DNA of 7,491 bases from positions 1-7,491 of the forward strand of contig JAAZUZ010000076.1 in assembly GCA_018623875.1 (NCBI GenBank). Direction: 5' to 3'. Each line of letters begins with the position of its first letter. Position 1 is the first letter of the stretch. The notes under the pieces were generated by a model that saw only the letters and a list, made by a program, of their open reading frames with translations, made no database searches and was not told the DNA's origin. Shown here piece after piece: positions 6,343 to 7,491 of this stretch. Position numbers and translations under genes: made by a program. This DNA comes from Synechococcus sp. HW_metabat.21 (GTDB taxonomy: Bacteria > Cyanobacteriota > Cyanobacteriia > PCC-6307 > Cyanobiaceae).

Positions 6343-7491
6343 TGCGGGAACTGGCCACTGTTCGCCTGGTGGCCAGTTTTGGCGCAGGGGGGATTTTGTA
6401 TCTCACTCCGATGGTGTTTCACCAACAGGAGTTCAGCGCCGCCTCAATTGGACTGGGCTTAGCCCTCGCCGCCCTGGCTGGGACGATCGGGCGCTTCGTC
6501 AGCGGGGCCCTGCTCGACCAAGGCCGCAGCTGCGGCCTGCCCGTTCTGCTCGCGGCGGCCTGCGGGTTCGCCGGAGATGGCTTCCTGCTGCAAGCCAGCA
6601 CCATGGCGGGTTACGTCGCTGGCCAGCTCTGCATCGGCATGGCCGGCGGCCTCTACTGGCCGGCCGTTGAACTCGCCGTGCCGCAATGCGCCCATCCACT
6701 GCCGTCGGCCAAGGGCTACGCCCTCGTGCGCAGCACCGATGCCCTTGGGGTTGCCAGCGGGACGCTTTCGGGATCCCTGCTGGCGGCAGCGGGGCTGTTG
6801 CGCGGCGTCTACTGGATTGATATCGCAGCGGTTGTCGCCCTGGCGGCGCTGCTGCTGCTGAAACCCCTACCCCGGGCCGAGAAAGCAAGCGACAGCGCCG
6901 GGGGGCAACTCCCCTTGCGGCAATGGCTTCCAGCCTTGGTGCCCATGTTGGCCATTTCGGTGGTCGCCACCTCGATGCCCGCCTTGATGCAGAGCGCCCT
7001 GCCCTTGGACCTGGTGCGAGGCGGCCTGAACCGAGCCGGGCAACCGGAAAGTTGGAGCGCCCTGCTCATCGGCCTGCAATTGGGCCTGTTGGTCTTGATC
7101 CAATGGCCCGTGGGACGGGCCCTGGCCCTGCGCCCGGTGGGGGTGGGGCTCGGAATGAGCTTGGTCTGCTTCAGCGGCGGGACCCTGCTACTGGCGGCCT
7201 CAGCCTTCAGCCATCACGGCATTGCGCTGGTCGTCATCGCCCTGGCGGTGGTCGCCCTCGGGGAAGCCGCGTTTCTCCCGACCGCGACGGAGGCGGTCAT
7301 CGAGCTCAGTCCCAAGGGCCATGGCGGCTTGGCGATGGCCCTCTTCTCCCAATGCTTTGCCCTGAGCGCCTTTGCCGCCCCCCTCGTGGCCGGGGTTCTG
7401 CTGGATCGCCATGGCCACGGCGTCAGCCTTTGGCTGGCAACGGCTCTGACCTGCGGGCTCAGCCTGCTGTTGGTCGGGCCCGTTCAGCGCC
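6297..7491 (+). CDS. major facilitator superfamily (MFS) transporter (3' partial)
   Basis: An open frame runs from ATG 6297 to the right edge without a stop, giving 398 codons plus one base. It is almost entirely hydrophobic, with about twelve likely membrane helices, as expected for an MFS secondary transporter of roughly 400-420 residues, so only a short C-terminal piece should be missing. The first helix region reads VRLVASFGAGGILYLTPMVF (22-41). A motif-A-like loop follows helix 2: GRFVSGALLDQGRSCG (65-80). A soluble central loop lies at about 189-210 (KPLPRAEKASDSAGGQLPLR). A pseudo-repeat of the motif occurs in the C-terminal half (AGVLLDRHGHG, 365-375). ATG 6297 is preferred because the following residues (PPALRELATVRL) lead naturally into helix 1; ATG 6411 would remove helix 1. 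The substrate, efflux or import, cannot be inferred. It is divergent from the hydrolase with overlapping 5' ends, so its promoter must lie inside the hydrolase's signal-peptide coding region. Confidence 0.88.
   Translation, partial: MQATGWSWWHQFPPALRELATVRLVASFGAGGILYLTPMVFHQQEFSAASIGLGLALAALAGTIGRFVSGALLDQGRSCGLPVLLAAACGFAGDGFLLQASTMAGYVAGQLCIGMAGGLYWPAVELAVPQCAHPLPSAKGYALVRSTDALGVASGTLSGSLLAAAGLLRGVYWIDIAAVVALAALLLLKPLPRAEKASDSAGGQLPLRQWLPALVPMLAISVVATSMPALMQSALPLDLVRGGLNRAGQPESWSALLIGLQLGLLVLIQWPVGRALALRPVGVGLGMSLVCFSGGTLLLAASAFSHHGIALVVIALAVVALGEAAFLPTATEAVIELSPKGHGGLAMALFSQCFALSAFAAPLVAGVLLDRHGHGVSLWLATALTCGLSLLLVGPVQR

Noticed and set aside
6411..6413. ATG 6411 as the MFS start
   Set aside because: It would delete the first membrane helix (VRLVASFGAGGILYLTP), which the frame encodes upstream from ATG 6297 without a stop.

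Overview
The window (7491 bp, GC-rich, densely packed) looks like core chromosome of a picocyanobacterium, most likely a marine Synechococcus or Cyanobium relative. The clearest pointer is the DUF1400-type secreted alpha/beta hydrolase, an essentially cyanobacterial architecture. The small conserved-looking protein and the MFS protein also read like picocyanobacterial proteins. I saw no copy of the HIP1 octamer GCGATCGC, which fits the marine picocyanobacterial branch. The assignment rests on protein resemblance from memory, not on a database search.

Layout, left to right: (1) the 3' end of a SufE-type sulfur acceptor gene, cut by the left edge; (2) a complete ACT-domain homoserine dehydrogenase gene (hom) 49 bp downstream on the same strand; (3) a 162-bp spacer with two hairpins, one of which has a competing alternative helix; (4) a tightly overlapping three-gene unit: a 66-aa protein of unknown function, a family-5 (peptide/nickel type) substrate-binding lipoprotein, and a DppB/OppB-type permease, joined by 4-bp overlaps; (5) on the minus strand, a 569-aa exported alpha/beta hydrolase whose 3' end overlaps the permease by 56 bp; (6) on the plus strand, an MFS permease running off the right edge, whose predicted 5' end overlaps that of the hydrolase by 46 bp.

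Functionally, hom makes homoserine for threonine and methionine synthesis, and SufE passes sulfur to Fe-S assembly. The SBP-permease pair is half of an ABC importer: no second permease and no ATPase follows. The hydrolase probably acts outside the cytoplasm on an ester substrate that cannot be named. No mobile element, CRISPR array, tRNA, rRNA or sign of recent transfer was seen. I found no convincing new system. The points most worth a second look are the overlapping gene ends on both sides of the hydrolase, the unknown 66-aa protein coupled to the SBP gene, the incomplete ABC unit, and the alternative RNA folds after hom.
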